A stretch of DNA of 64,000 bases. It comes from Ligula intestinalis. Lineage: Eukaryota; Platyhelminthes; Cestoda; Diphyllobothriidea; Diphyllobothriidae. The DNA lies in contig JAYGXS010000001.1 of NCBI GenBank assembly GCA_036362985.1, positions 68,770,488 to 68,834,487 on the forward strand, read 5' to 3'. Made by a program: the position numbers and the translations under genes. Within the stretch, counting starts at the first letter, position 1. Each line of letters begins with the position of its first letter. Below are positions 22,030-34,223 of the stretch, in pieces. A model generated the notes under the pieces. It worked only from the letters and a program-made list of their open reading frames with translations, did not search any database and was not told where the DNA came from.

Positions 22030-23200
22030 GAGTCAAGCTTGCACACCACCCACGCTGCTGTGGTAAAGATCTTCCCCGATCTCATTCTGTCAATCCAGCA
22101 GCTAGCTACAGTAGTCACCGGTTATTATGCCCATGGTTAATAGGCCCAGCCGCGTATTAAGCCCAAATCAGCTTGGGACGGAATTTTAAATAGCAAACTC
22201 CGCCGGCTAATAAGCCCAGTCGCCGGCTACAAAGCCCAGTTTGCCAACAGGATAGTGTGAGATACTCATCTCTGTGCGTGCGCAACGCAGTCTACAGGCA
22301 ACCGATTTCACAAAATTCGACGATTTCTGGTGTCTGGAGAAGGACATCAAAGAGCATTTGCGAGTGAAGTTTCCTCCAAAACAACTGACACTCGACCGTT
22401 TTTTTAAATGTGTCGTAAATCATTTTTTGCTTTTGTTATTGCGTTAAATACAGACAAACAGCATTCTTTTCTTGTACATAACCAAGCTTCATACATAAGG
22501 CAGTACGTATGTAATGTATAGTGGCTATCCTGTGTTTGCTAATCAAGAACTACGACTCTCCGTTTATTGCGCCCGCCGCTTATTAAGCCCAATTTGGTCT
22601 GGGCCCGAGGTTGTCTTAATAGCCTGTGACTACTGTAGTGGCAACGACGAGCTTTGTGCTTTAAGACGCATGCCATATAGAACACATAGGATTGTTGCTA
22701 AGGCTGCAACAGGCCAAACACAGACAGCTGTTATACAGTTCTAATCGCTCGTCAGTAAGCTATAGGCCAAATGAGGTGGGGCATATAGACAAATCAAGTA
22801 AGCACATCACCACGCTGCTGCGGTTGGCATCTTCCCCGATCCCATTCTGTCCATCCCTCAGCTTGCCACTGGCGACGAAGAGCTTTGTGACTTAAGACAC
22901 ATGCCACATATGAGACACAGATGTATTGCTAAGGTTGAAACAGTGCAAAGGCAAGGCAGTTGCTGCTGCTCGTCAGTACGCCATAGGTTTTTGAAAAGGG
23001 TACGTAGGCAAGTTAAGTAAGCGTGCCACCCACACACTCACCACCGTGAGACAATTGTCTATGCTGGTCCTGTCAATCCCTTAGCAACATATCTATCTAC
23101 CATATTTGGCATGCGTCTTATGGCAGAAAGTTCGTCATCGCCAGTAGCAAGCTCGCAGACGGATAGAATAGGATTGGGGAAGATCCTGACTGCAGCAGTC
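22030..23200. repeat. Local array of about 220-235 bp repeats
   Basis: A unit with CACGCTGCTGYGGT, CTTCCCCGAT, CAGCTTGCCACTGGCGACGA and AGACRCATGCCA occurs near 22045 (split by a MITE), near 22809 and, more diverged, near 23028, all in direct orientation. An inverted copy covers about 23110-23230. Part of the unit may once have coded, but all frames are now short. The function is unknown. Confidence 0.65.
22109..22635. mobile_element. MITE with TA target duplication
   Basis: A 527-bp element has inverted ends (CAGTAGTCACCGGTTATTA and CAGTAGTCACAGGCTATTAA) and TA on both sides. Inside both ends there are further TTAATAGGCCC / TTATTAAGCCC blocks. TA duplication and ends starting with CAG fit the Tc1/mariner/pogo group. 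There is no transposase. The neighbouring repeat unit at 22842-22900 shows the same flanking sequence without the insertion. Confidence 0.8.
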
Positions 23201-24029
23201 TGGGTGCCAGCCTTGCTTGACTTGTCTATACACTCCACTTAGTTGATCCTATGGCCCACTGAAAAGTCATAAAAACCATTAAACAGCTGTTTTCGTCTGG
23301 TCTTTTGCACCCTTAGCAGCATATCTACGTATCATATATATGTATATATTGCAAAGCCGCAGGCTCGAGTCACGGGCATTGCTACCCCTAGGTTTGTGTA
23401 TGGCCGTTTGATGACTGCTTATACAGTGAGGCCAGGGAATAACGCAACTATCATGACGAAACCTGACTCGGTGATTTACCATGCAATTAGTCATTTTATT
23501 TTGATCCACTGACAAGATTTAATCCTAAGAAAGCGTTTCAGTTAAAAAAGTCACCCGATTTAGTTGAGTTTATCAAAGGTTTTGGGCAGTTATGGTGGCG
23601 GATGTGGGAGTAGTCTTATTTCGACGGCTTTTTTCTAAGCTATTAGGTATGACAGAACCAAATATTTTACCAATATGCGTCGTGCCAAGGAAGAACTTTT
23701 AAATAATTAAAAAAATGTAAGACCATGTCCTTTCAGAACCAGAAACTGTTGTCCGAAATTGTTCAGATGCAAGTGAGTCAAGGTTAAGGGAATATAATTT
23801 ATTTTCAGGAACAACCAACAGTACCAGTTTTTGAAATTATTTTTTGCTTTTGGGCGAACTTTTGCACCAGAAAATGCATTTATAAATTCGGATGACAAAA
23901 TCTGTTCAACGGTTTCGAAAACAATGTCCATAAGCTTGATATGTGAATGAGAATGGGTGGCAAACTTTCACTTTTCCGTATTGGGTCGTGCCGAAAAGAT
24001 GTCAAATCATTTCCTATCTGAACTTGATT

Positions 24030-25000
24030 TTGTCCGCATACGATATTGGCAGGCGAAGGGCTGCCGCAGACGTCATTGGCTTATATGTTTCACATAAGAA
24101 GGCCGCAATATCCATAATTACTAACCATAAAGCAGTACCTAGAGGTAAGAATTGTGGAAGGAAACAGTCCACAAAAACAGGATGACGATGTTATTCGTCG
24201 AACACTAAAAAAAGCATTATGTGTTCATTAGGGCTTTTCACAGGGAACACCTGTTAATGGTCTCTCAGACCTTATTTAAAAACAGATTGCAGGAATTTGG
24301 CCTTCATCAGCCAATGGCTATGGTTAAGCCATTTTTAAGTAGGAAACTTATTTATGAATGTTTCTTATTTGCTCAGGAATATGTAAGTCACAGACTTTAA
24401 TTGTAAAAGGGCCTTTATTACTGCTATTAAGTACTCTTTTTAGACAAGTCTTCAAAGTCGGCTAATGCGGTCATATGCGGAAATAATTTTTCCAAAGAAC
24501 GCACCGTGTCGATACCAACATTCAAGAACAATCGACGCCTCCTCTTTTGGATGGAGAGCAAGTTTCATGAGCGAGCTATCTCATGGTCAACAAAAGATAC
24601 CATTAACCAGTATATGCCGACATTGTCAAAGATGTCTTTGCTAAAATGACATTCACAGGCGTCGAATGGGCATTGGCACGCTTAAAGACAATGGCCCTGC
24701 TCACCGATCAAAAAGGTATTGTTCTAACTTACCTTACGACTATAATCTAGTTTTTAGACTACAGCTACCCTTTCCACCTGCATCTCGCAAATTATGTTTA
24801 TTCCTCCGAACAGTCCAGACCTCACTTCAATTGAAAATTTCCTTGCCTCAATAAAGAGGAAATCGAACAAGGCACCGAAAAACATTTCAATGGAGCAGAA
24901 ATTAGAATTCGTCCCTAATATGTAGACCAAACCACTTTTGAAAACATAGTTGTCTCTATGCCCCCCTCACCAAATTTGTGCAGTTATAAAAGTTAAAGGC
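24030..25000 (+). pseudogene. Tc1-like transposase relic
   Basis: Pieces in shifting frames follow the order of a Tc1-like transposase. The first is a helix-turn-helix-like part and the basic RGKNCGRKQSTKTG (about 24145-24182). Next come LMVSQTLFKNRLQEFGLHQP and VKPFLSRKLIYECFLFAQEY (about 24255-24385). LKDNGPAHRSKRY at about 24682-24720 holds the second catalytic Asp. Last is MFIPPNSPDLTSIENFLASI (about 24795-24855), the block before the third acidic residue. Several frameshifts and stops make it non-functional. Terminal repeats were not found. Confidence 0.75.
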
Positions 25001-25029
25001 CATTCAAAAAATATTAGTATGTTATATAT

Positions 25030-27236
25030 TTATTTCTTTTCTTGATATTTTGTCGGTTATATAACGACTTATCATTGACCAGCCGTACGACCCTTCTTTT
25101 GTATTTGACAGGTTGGGTAAAATAAATAAGTTCTCAGATAATCAATGATACTTTATGTATCGCAATATGCCTCCTTTGTAGGATTTATTTTTCGTTTCAC
25201 GCAGTATAACTCACGGATCCGTTTGGAAAACGCTTTGTTAGCTTCAAGGGTTTTCATGCAAGTGTGACGGTGCTACCCAAAATTTGGGCCATACTGTAAG
25301 AAACCAAGGACCATTCAAATCTTCACTATCGCTGTTGGCAATTTATTTCTGTGCATATATATACAGTAGATTACATATCTGATGAAAGGTTAGAAACTGA
25401 GGGCCTAAAACATATGAAGGTTTGTTTATTTATTTAGTTCATTGGACTGACTTGAGGCACAAAATGATGTTAACTAGAAGTAAATTCCGTTAAAATCAGT
25501 ATACTGGGAGAAATAGAGGCAATAATGGGCGAAATCCAGCGTTCATTGATATCCGAGAAATTTCTTACGCCATTAAACGTTGCGGAAAAGAACTTCTTGT
25601 TTGTGCATGTTGCACTATAAAAGAAAATTCATGAAGAGCAGGAACGTTTTAGTCATATCATTGAAATTGTGATTAGTGTTTTCACGGGAAGCGCATTATT
25701 TTGGAAAGAGAAGAGCGAAATAAAATAGGAAAACTCTATTTTGCAAATCGTACAAGTTTTATGCCATAAAATTGAGTAAAACACTTATAAGGCTGTCAAT
25801 TTATACCCCTTTTAAAAATCTATCTTGCATATTTGAAGAGTTGCAGGCATGGAATGCGAACGAGGACTTTAGTAGTATACAATAACTAAATCGATTGTAT
25901 AGTCAGTATAAAGTTGAAGACAGCTAACATAACACACAGATGAGTCAGTTGTTGTGGGATATTGCGATACAGTTTTCTCAAACCTTACCGTTGATTTTAT
26001 TGCCATTGCTCTGCATTTGTTATTGTAGAACTTAAATCTGTTCCGATTTAAATAAAAAATTATATCTTTCATTTATAACTGAAGATGCGTCCAACATTCT
26101 TAGGGAAATCAATAAATTGGCCAAAAATTCCCATTTTGATGTTGACTAATACTTAAAAATAATTAAGTACGCAGACATCCGACGCCAAAATGTATACCTT
26201 AAGCTGTCTTTTGAGGGGTAACTTGTTAAAGACATATTTCAAATCAGTCTTAGGCTCTTAGGCATATTCGTTCGTGATTTTTGTTGTGCACCTTAATTTT
26301 TCTCGGCAATGAGTTGACACGTTCGGGTGTTTCTGAACCCATGACACACACAAAGAGCTGCATAAAAAATGCTTAACAGCTCGTTATTGAGATAAATGAA
26401 TTTAAGATATATCTTATTTTGAAGGTTTTGATAAGCAAGTGGATTCAAACCAGTATTTATTGTCAGTGAAGCCAGTGAAAATTGTACAGTCTTAATTAGC
26501 ATTTCAAGGAAGATCTGAAGATTTTCGTAATCAAAATTTCAAAATAATTATGAAAAAAAGGTGACAGAAGGCAATTAATCTTAGTCTACAAAAATGATAC
26601 GTTAACAATTGTACCTGACAATTACATTCATATTTTTCAGTCATGGACCAGCATGTCCGCACGTAAGCTTAAGAAATATATTACAACTGTGATCTGCCCA
26701 TGGGACATATCAAGCGAAAACGTGGTTGCCTTAGTGCAACCTAACGCAAAAGATGCACAAGCGACAGAAACAACTAGCAGTTTTCGTGAAAAGGTTTNNN
26801 NNNNNNNGCATAGTCAATTTACTTAATTACCCTATAAATGTAAAGGCCTGATGAGAATTATCGAAAACAAACGTATGTTAGCCAATTAATCTTCTGAATT
26901 TTTCAATGGGAATTTTCGCAAATTTAAGACAACATCATTTTATTTGTGCTGCTGGATTCACTAGGTGCTTATGCATGAACAGGCTTCCTCTACATCTTAA
27001 AATTAAGTTTACCAAGAACGTCCGATTTCCACTATTTCGGAATTTTTAAGTTGGCTAAAGAGCTGGTATATCTAAAAAAATTCACATTTCTTCATCAATC
27101 GCAATATGCCCTTTTATGAAGAACAACCACTTGTTTATTGCTTTGGGGGTTGCAGCTTTCGCTGCGCTTGATTAAGAGGGAGTTACTGGTAAAAAATCAT
27201 TTGATTTCAGGAGTAAGGTAACCTACTGTAGTTATA
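25030..27236. other. No gene recognised; assembly gap inside
   Basis: AT-rich sequence without supported exons. Ten unknown bases at 26798-26807 mark a scaffold join, so true distances across this point are uncertain. Confidence 0.5.
26798..26807. other. Assembly gap (10 N)
   Basis: Ten consecutive N. A fixed round number suggests a placeholder, not a measured gap. Confidence 0.95.
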
Positions 27237-27960
27237 ATAATGGATAAGTGAAGTAGTTTGCATTGCGAGATGATATGATGAAAAGCAAAAAGATCTTCGG
27301 AAGATCAAGCCGTACTCGTGAATTTTCGAATATCTAGCATTTGTACGTCATCAAACTAAAGGAAACGTAGGGCCTGGGAATGTCACATTAGAAGTTATTG
27401 GGTGCAGCAGTTACATCGAACGGGGATGGGGTAGGGGAGATTACGGTGACGTGAATCCTGTTGCAATAGGTTCTGCAGGTGAAAGAGGGGAGGTGTGGGC
27501 CGCGTGTCCGGAAGGATGCAGAATCACTGAAGTTCCACTTCGTTGGGCAAGGATGCACTGCTATTGTCTCACGCTGGGCGCATGTTTATCGACCATGCGC
27601 GCAAACTGGCATAGTGTGAATCAACATCCATCTGCTTCTTGACGCTGGCAGGACTCGAGTGCTAGGCTTTGATAACTTACCTCACTTGCCTCATTATACC
27701 ATGGCAATCACCTCGGTGCCATCCCAATTGAAGTGGTGATAACAAATGCGCAAATAAGAGCGATAAAGGAACTCATCGGCCGACGCCTACCAATGCTGCT
27801 TGGTGCGAGTCTCTAGACGTCGGCCGGTGTGGCCAACATAAACACAAGGGCAGCTGACGCTTCCTCACGAATGGAAGTGAATGTGTAAGCCCCAGGTTAT
27901 TGTTGCAAAGAAGACGAGGGCGCCATCGGTGAGACATCACTTGTCTTAGCTTTCTGCTCC
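27237..27960 (-). pseudogene. PLE 3' fragment with GIY-YIG core
   Basis: At 27790-27855 the minus strand encodes SCPCVYVGHTGRRLETRTKQ, a clear GIY-YIG core with its Cys pair. Downstream in a shifted frame comes HFNWDGTEVIAMV, which fits the C-terminal block of PLE proteins. The tail continues to about 27237 and contains a decayed hammerhead-like motif. No RT is present. The tail is shared with the inverted repeat at 31.7-32.3 kb. Confidence 0.7.
27313..27360 (-). ncRNA. Hammerhead-like relic, family delta (AAUU helix III)
   Basis: On the minus strand TTGATGA (one change from CTGATGA) is followed, after a poorly paired helix II, by TTCGAAAATTCACGAG. A15.1 to U16.1 would be AAUU, a palindrome, with C as the cleavage base. 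It sits at the 3' end of the PLE fragment, on its coding strand. Confidence 0.35.
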
Positions 27961-30869
27961 GTATAAAAGAGGCCAGTCTTAGAGAAAATGAGCATGCAGC
28001 AACACCTGAGCGGCTTTTGCATTTCAGCCAAGTGGAATAGGAGAGGTGGTTTTATTCGTGAGTCCATTCCACCTCCCGGCGTGCGCCCCTGGCTTGGAGC
28101 TGGGCCTTGTCAATTCTCTTTATGTGCTACCATGGCAGCTCGTTTACGATCAAGGCTGACGGGCCACACTCGTCTTGTATTGTCTGAAGTTGTTTATTTC
28201 ATAAAGCACAGGCTGAACGTTATAAGGTCTGTGGATAAACAAGGCCAGACAAGCTGAAATAAAAACCTATGTTTTTAACTAAGAGAATAGTGCTCAAGTG
28301 ATGTAGTTGTTGGTACTTATGTTTATTTTATTAAAGCAAAGCAAAAGCAGCAAAACAATGTTTTTTTTCCGAAAACAAACTTGAAATCATAACTAAGAAA
28401 TTTTTAGATTATATCAATTCAAGTTAGGGCCATTTGCATAGGCATAATTAATCAAACGCAGTCTGTATCACACTAATTGCACGTTAATAAAACATAAAGT
28501 GCCATAAATTGCATACGTTACAAACACATATTCAGAACTTTCATGAAGTACCCCAGCAACTGTTTTGTTAAAAGTTAAACAATTAAGAAAAGCACAATAT
28601 TCCCAAGTGACTAACAATTATGTATATATTAAGCTACAGCGTTTTGTGTAGTTTTCGAACCTAGCCGCGTGCATTATGTAGACATTGTAAGCGTACTTTG
28701 GCAGTTCATTTGCATACTTGTTCGGAATTTCTTAGACGTCGCCACCCCCCCAAAATGCAGGGAAATGGGAAAGCCCCAAATAATGTAGGTAACTTTGCGC
28801 TTAGTTCCCGGAGGGAACCTTAACTTTTACATTAATCTGACCCCTATCCCAAAAACTAACCTCAACCCCAGCACTAACCTTACCTTAACTCTGACCCTTA
28901 GTCCTCTCTAATTAAGCGCAAAGGCTATATATTACCGATGATTCCTGCGCTTATCTTCAAAGGGCTTTTAAGAAATCCTCACAAAATACTTCTGTCCTAC
29001 AGACTTCCGAGTAACTGACGATATGGAAAACTTTGATCGTACTACACCATTTTACAGTTTCGTTTTTTATAATCGACTTTCAAGTTATGCATGTGGTTGT
29101 TATTTGGACTGTGCAGAAATATAGAATATATTCCTTCATTTGGCAGGGGGTTAAGGGTCCGAGGGAAGTATTTCCCTTCGAAGGTTTAGTGTCTTAAGTC
29201 AAAAAAGACGAACAGAGTGGCTGCATTAAAAACGACTGCTCTTATGCTTTGTGTCTTCAGCATTTTGAATGTATTTTTCATGCCAAAAGACGGCTGATAC
29301 ACGAAGGAAAAACGAACGTCGGATCTTTTAAAGAAATTAAAGCATTCAACTTTTATTTTTCTGCTAAACACGGAGAATTACTGAATCAATATATAGGGCC
29401 CTAAACCAGCAACAAAATATCGTAGACATTCAAAGACTTCCAGTTAGAACGAATGCGCAGCACCTATCAATGCGCTGACATTGACAAATAAATTTTTGGA
29501 TCCTTCATCTTTAGGAACTACATAAAAACAAAGTTTTTATATTTTAGACAGTAAATAATCCTTATAGTGTGTACGAAATGCAAGGAAAAATAAATGCTTG
29601 GAATTATTTAGCGTATTAAATGAACTTGCTCTTTTACTTAAAACGCATATACCAGGTTTAAAAGTAAGCGAAAATATCCAGCTTGTTATATCCGTTTTAT
29701 CCATCGTTCTATTTTTTTTACTGAAAATGAAACAACTCCGCAGTGTTTCAGCACAATTTTGGATGAGCTTACCCAAGTATATGACTTGGCACTACGGAAG
29801 ATTTTAAGCTTACATTTTTAGTTATATCCAGGAATTTATCATGATGGTCTTAAGTAGATGATTTTCATTCGTATATGCAAATTTAAATCACAGGCCTGTC
29901 ACCTAAATGGTATAGTTTTGTCTATTTTAGAATAAAGCCACGTATAAAAGCCTTTTTTATAGAAAGAATTCCCGCTTGAATCGTGAAGTAACTTGAGTAA
30001 GTATCATACGAAAAATTTTACAATATAAATTGCGTTTTTGTCCTGTAGGTGGTTATGTATTCTCACTCTTCTTCTATCTATTAAATATGACCTATTATTA
30101 AATACCAGGAAATTTATTATATATACAAATTTTAAAGGCAGTCTTATTTTTAAGACAGTGCGACTTCAAAAATCAGACAATTTTTAAAAATCTTACATAA
30201 AATAAATTTTTTAATATAATATTTCACATTAGATTGAAGAAATATTAGAAAACATTACTTCCTACAGTAAAATAACACTATTTTATATTGTAAAATTTTC
30301 CATATGAACATGGTTTTTGGCCACTTTGAGTGGGCTAAAGCAATTTCCTATCAAATGAGTGGCATCTAGTTTTCGACACAAGTCACGGTTAAAAATCTGG
30401 GTACGTTTATATTCTGCAGATCACAGTCAGCTTCCTTTTAAGCATGATACTGCCTTCGTCGAAGTAAAAGAATCACAAAAAGTCTTAATTTTCCATTCTT
30501 TTAGCAAAATATGCACTTCCATGTCAGGCGTTTTGTGTAATATAGAGCAGGTTACAGGTTCACAACACCAATTGACATATGAATTAATCCATGTTTGATT
30601 CCAAGGATGCGCTAGACAGACACCATATTCACAGGAAAAGTGAGTTGACGCCTAGTTACAGGTGATCTCTTTCGCAAACTAACCAAGCTTACTAACTTTT
30701 CATAAGCTGATGCGTACGTGCTCGCTTTACGAGGACCCAGCCAGAACTAACCCAAACGATGTGTGGAAAGCGACCCAGCGCATTGCCGCGGGACTAGGTG
30801 TCGGAATTGAATGCAGTCTTAAGGCTATCATGTGCAGCTGGCTAATACGATTCCAGGATCGATGCAATC
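27961..30869. other. No gene recognised
   Basis: Mostly AT-rich sequence. At about 28820-28915 there is a C- and A-rich run of the type CTAACCTCAACCCCAGCACT, weakly like degenerate telomere-type repeats but not a clean array. No exon, RNA gene or transposon could be supported. Confidence 0.35.
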
Positions 30870-31365
30870 CCAATGACCATTCGGACGTAGTATATCGCAC
30901 ACCATGCGTAAACTGTCCACAAATTTACACTGTTAGACTGGACGCTTGCTTGGTTCGCGCATGCACGGACATAAGAGAGCTGTACGACGGGGTGACGCAT
31001 TATCGCAACTGACTGTCCACACCTATAAAGCAGGTCACAAGTTTAACTTCGCAGCTGCGAGGATAATTACCCACGACGGCAACAAGACAGGCCGCGATCT
31101 GGGTGAAGCCTAGGCTTTGGGTGACAACTCATTCAACCGTTGTTTCGAGCTGGCACCCATATCCACCGTCCTGCGTAGGCATCTCCAGACTCATGGCAGT
31201 TGTGTTTAATTGATTGTCCTCCCCGTCCTTATCATGGTTGATTGGATCCTACCTTCCATAAAGTTTGCTCGTTTGTCTCTGTACTTTTGACGATGGACAC
31301 ATGCAAGGTTTTGAAAGCTCAGACTAATAAAACTATGATTCCTGTGATTGGCACGGCTTCTTCTT
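30870..31365 (+). pseudogene. PLE 3' fragment with alpha-type tail
   Basis: The plus strand reads VVYRTPCVNCPQIYTVRLDA (Cys pair and a damaged YVG region). In another frame, after 31015, it encodes HKFNFAAARI, NKTGRDLGEA and SFNRCFELAP. The 3' tail ends in an alpha-family hammerhead-like motif and the shared sequence AGACTAATAAAACTATGATT. RT is missing and the frame is broken at least twice. Confidence 0.7.
31281..31325 (+). ncRNA. Hammerhead-like relic, family alpha
   Basis: TTGACGA at 31287-31293 (first C changed), a damaged helix II, then GAAAGCTC at 31313-31320 followed by AGAC. The AGCU palindrome and the UC cleavage site are kept, but the core change probably makes it inactive. Confidence 0.4.
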
Positions 31366-31751
31366 CTCGATCAGCACACATACCTTGAGTGCGAACAGTT
31401 GCCTCAATTTGTGATTTCCTCTTATATGGTGAAAGGTTCCTCCTGTTTCTGCGTGCCATTTCATACACTTTGATTGCATCAACAGCCTGAAATAGTGTGC
31501 AGGACAAAACACTTATTCGTTTTAGAGAGCGGTTTTGATTGTTCTCGACGTTTCTGAAAAACAAACGCTTCTATGATTTGTTACCTGTGTAACGAAAAAT
31601 GTAGGTAGGAGTTATTCATATGGCCTATTTCCAATAGGACGTGAGAGCAAGAAGCCCCTCCCGTTAAGAAAGATTACATTGGATAAGTGAAGTAAGTTGC
31701 ATTCCGAGATGATATGATGAAAAGAAAAAACTTTTTGCAAAATCGAGTTAT

Positions 31752-31798
31752 ACTCGTGGATTTTCGAACAAGTATCACATGTTCATCGTCAGACTAGA
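31752..31798 (-). ncRNA. Hammerhead-like motif, family delta, left arm
   Basis: On the minus strand: CTGACGA, helix II GAACA pairing with TGTTC (5 bp), then GAAAATCC. The core and helix II are intact. The expected palindrome AAUU has become AAUC, and helix I is only two or three pairs, so activity is doubtful. Confidence 0.45.
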
Positions 31799-32229
31799 TA
31801 AAAAGTGAGGGCTGGGGATGTCGTAATAGAGTTGGGGGGGGGGGGCAGAGATTACAACGAACGGGTGGGGGATTGGTTGGGAGGGCTATGGTGAGATGAT
31901 TCCGGCGGCGATAGCTTTTGCTGGTGAGGGGAGGAACGCGTTCACGTTTGGACTGTGGGCCATGTCTTCGGGGGAGGGGGGCTGGTTCAGAGTCAGTGAA
32001 ATTCTACTTGACCGAGCACAGACAGCCTGCTATTGTTTCAATCTGGGTCCACTATAACTACCCCGAACACGTGGCCCACAGTCCAAACGTTAACACCTCC
32101 CTCCCCTCACCAGCACAATATTTCGCCGCGGGAGTCATGTCACCATAACCCTCCCACCCAATCCCCCCGTCCGTTGTAATCTCTTCCCCCCAAAACTCTA
32201 GTGCGACATCTCCAACCCTCACTTTTCAT

Positions 32230-32276
32230 TTAGTCTGACGACGAGCACGTGATACTTGTTCGAAAATCCACGAGTA
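32230..32276 (+). ncRNA. Hammerhead-like motif, family delta, right arm
   Basis: CTGACGA at 32235-32241, helix II GAGCA with TGTTC (one G-U pair), then GAAAATCCACGAG. Same state as the left-arm copy. Confidence 0.45.
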
Positions 32277-32329
32277 CAACTAGATTTTCCGAAGATTTTC
32301 TTTCTTTCGATAGATTACATTGTGCTAAA

Positions 32330-34190
32330 TTGCAGGATAGGTACCAACTTCCTAAAACTGATTTTATGTCAGACACTCACCAACCGTCTGGCCTCAACCA
32401 TCACCCCGACCTTAACCATAAGATCGCTTTCCCTGGAATTAACAGAAAAGTCACATGCATTGGATGTGGAGCTGTTCATTCCCGTTTACTGCCGGTAGAG
32501 ACTGGGATCACCTAAACCGTCCCAGTGAACTATTTTATTTTTGTCCTTTAATTGCCATCCGCCAATTGCATTCAAATAATCTTCATGACGCTTTCCAACA
32601 TTTATCTTGTATTGCTGTTATGGAAGGCATTTATGCAGGTCACACGGAGTCACAGTCATTGGTCAGTGCAGAGCAATGCGAGGAAAAATACGTTAAATTG
32701 TGCGCAGTTCCCCCAATATGAGGTAGAGTGGACGAACTGAGCTTTTTGTAAAAAGGGCAACGGCAACTTCGATGTGAGCGACACTATCAGACACCAGACT
32801 TTCGCGGCATGTTTAGCACTCTTTCTTGTCTCACATATTTAATTGCAATTTAAATACACGATCAAGCTGACCATTGCTGTTGGAAATTTTTCATTAGTAA
32901 TCGCTGCTGTTTTTAAGTGTATGGAAAAGTATTCCGCGAAGCGGAAATTATTCCTTCGAACCTATAATTATTTTCAATTTTCGGACTAAGCCAAAAAAGT
33001 TATTTTCCAAAACATTGAAGTCGATTTCGTGCACTACTTTCTGAGGAATTTGAAAAGCAGCATTAAAACCTGTAGCATTTTGACCAGCAATCACTCAGCG
33101 CATGCCGAAGAACCCACTACTGAGCCGAATTCTGCGCAGCTGTGTCATGCGGTGCATCAGGATCGAAGAAACGTTGGCGCCTAGTCTTTTAGGTAATATG
33201 GAAGCTTTCAGTATCGTTAATCATTTGGTCACAGTTCCATGAACGAAACATAGTCAACAAGTTTGAACTGCTTATTTAATGCGCTGAGGTTTCCTGTTGA
33301 GGTCTAGCAAGATCCCTAATACTGTGTATTAGAATAAGCGATATGGTTGTCGTCGAAGGACAGCATAATAGGGTAATCTTTAGGCACCTTAAGTATACAG
33401 AGATTACATATGAATAGTAATTATTCATGCTTTCGAAAAATAACAAAAGAAACCGCATTATACTATCTACGAGCTATTCAATACACCTTTTCAGGTTCAA
33501 GGCTGATACAACTCATTGTCTCGAAACTAAGAGCTTTCGAAAAGATATCTTCCAGGGGTAAAATGCTGTCCAGGTCGGTGATATATGCATGTTCTATCAG
33601 CTGCATGAAGTGGTTGCAAAAAAATCGCTCGAACGTTTCCCTTTGAATTCCGATATTACATTACGTGAAACAGGCTGTGCGCGCGTGGTGGGTAGACCTA
33701 TTATGTGCCCTTTCGTTCTGATGATCAGAAGTAACGTTACATGCTGAGCACGCTGCCCGTTATATTCTGATAGACAAGCAGATCGATCCAAGGAGACCTC
33801 ATCACATAAATGGGAGTTTCTTGATGGCGAAAATCAAACATTTTAATCAAACGATGACGTGGCAGTTTCGCGCCTTCCTACTGGTGTTTATTTCATGTCT
33901 CCGGTCTGCCAGCTTAGCGGACGACTGCCATGTCTGGACGAATGCGCGCATGTGTGGTGGGCACCGATCGCTCGCAGATTGGCCAGCGTAAGCGCGCTAT
34001 CGTCGAAGCCACAACGAGACCAGGCCACAAAAAAGTGCCGCGCCGGCACTACGCGCCCTGTAACTTCGTCAGAGTCGCGGATGGAACACTCAGCGGCCTG
34101 TGCATATGACTCAGCTGGACCCGCAAGTTGAAGTACCAGCATCATCAACACTGTCACCATCGTTAGCCAGCCACCTAGCCGACATTCAGG
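32330..34190. other. No gene recognised; upstream region of the 34.2 kb gene
   Basis: No supported exon. From about 33860 the GC content rises, which fits the 5' untranslated or promoter region of the gene starting at 34224. Frames on either strand there are short and without motifs. Confidence 0.35.
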
Positions 34191-34223
34191 GTGCCAGATA
34201 CGCAGGCAGAAACGCGAAGGCAA

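Larger units (their letters stand above)
31705..32325. repeat. Large inverted repeat with a hammerhead-like motif in each arm
   Basis: Bases from about 31705 to 31975 are the inverted complement of about 32060-32325, centred near 32015. Both arms include the block GAGGGGAGG, the run GTGAGGGCTGGGGATG (left) and, near the outer end, a CTGACGA...GAAAATCC motif. The left arm also has a G homopolymer at about 31835-31848. It matches the tail of the PLE fragment at 27.2-28.0 kb, so it is probably two PLE tails facing away from each other. Confidence 0.7.

Noticed and set aside
25380..25410. CTGATGA followed by GAAAC, hammerhead-like
   Set aside because: There is no helix II between the two words and no partner for helix I, so it is probably chance.
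28820..28915. CTAACC-like run resembling telomeric repeats
   Set aside because: Units vary in length and sequence and do not form a TTAGGG array.
34191..34223. Eleven extra N-terminal codons for the 34.2 kb protein
   Set aside because: They begin with GTG, which is not a normal start in animals; the ATG at 34224 directly begins a signal peptide.
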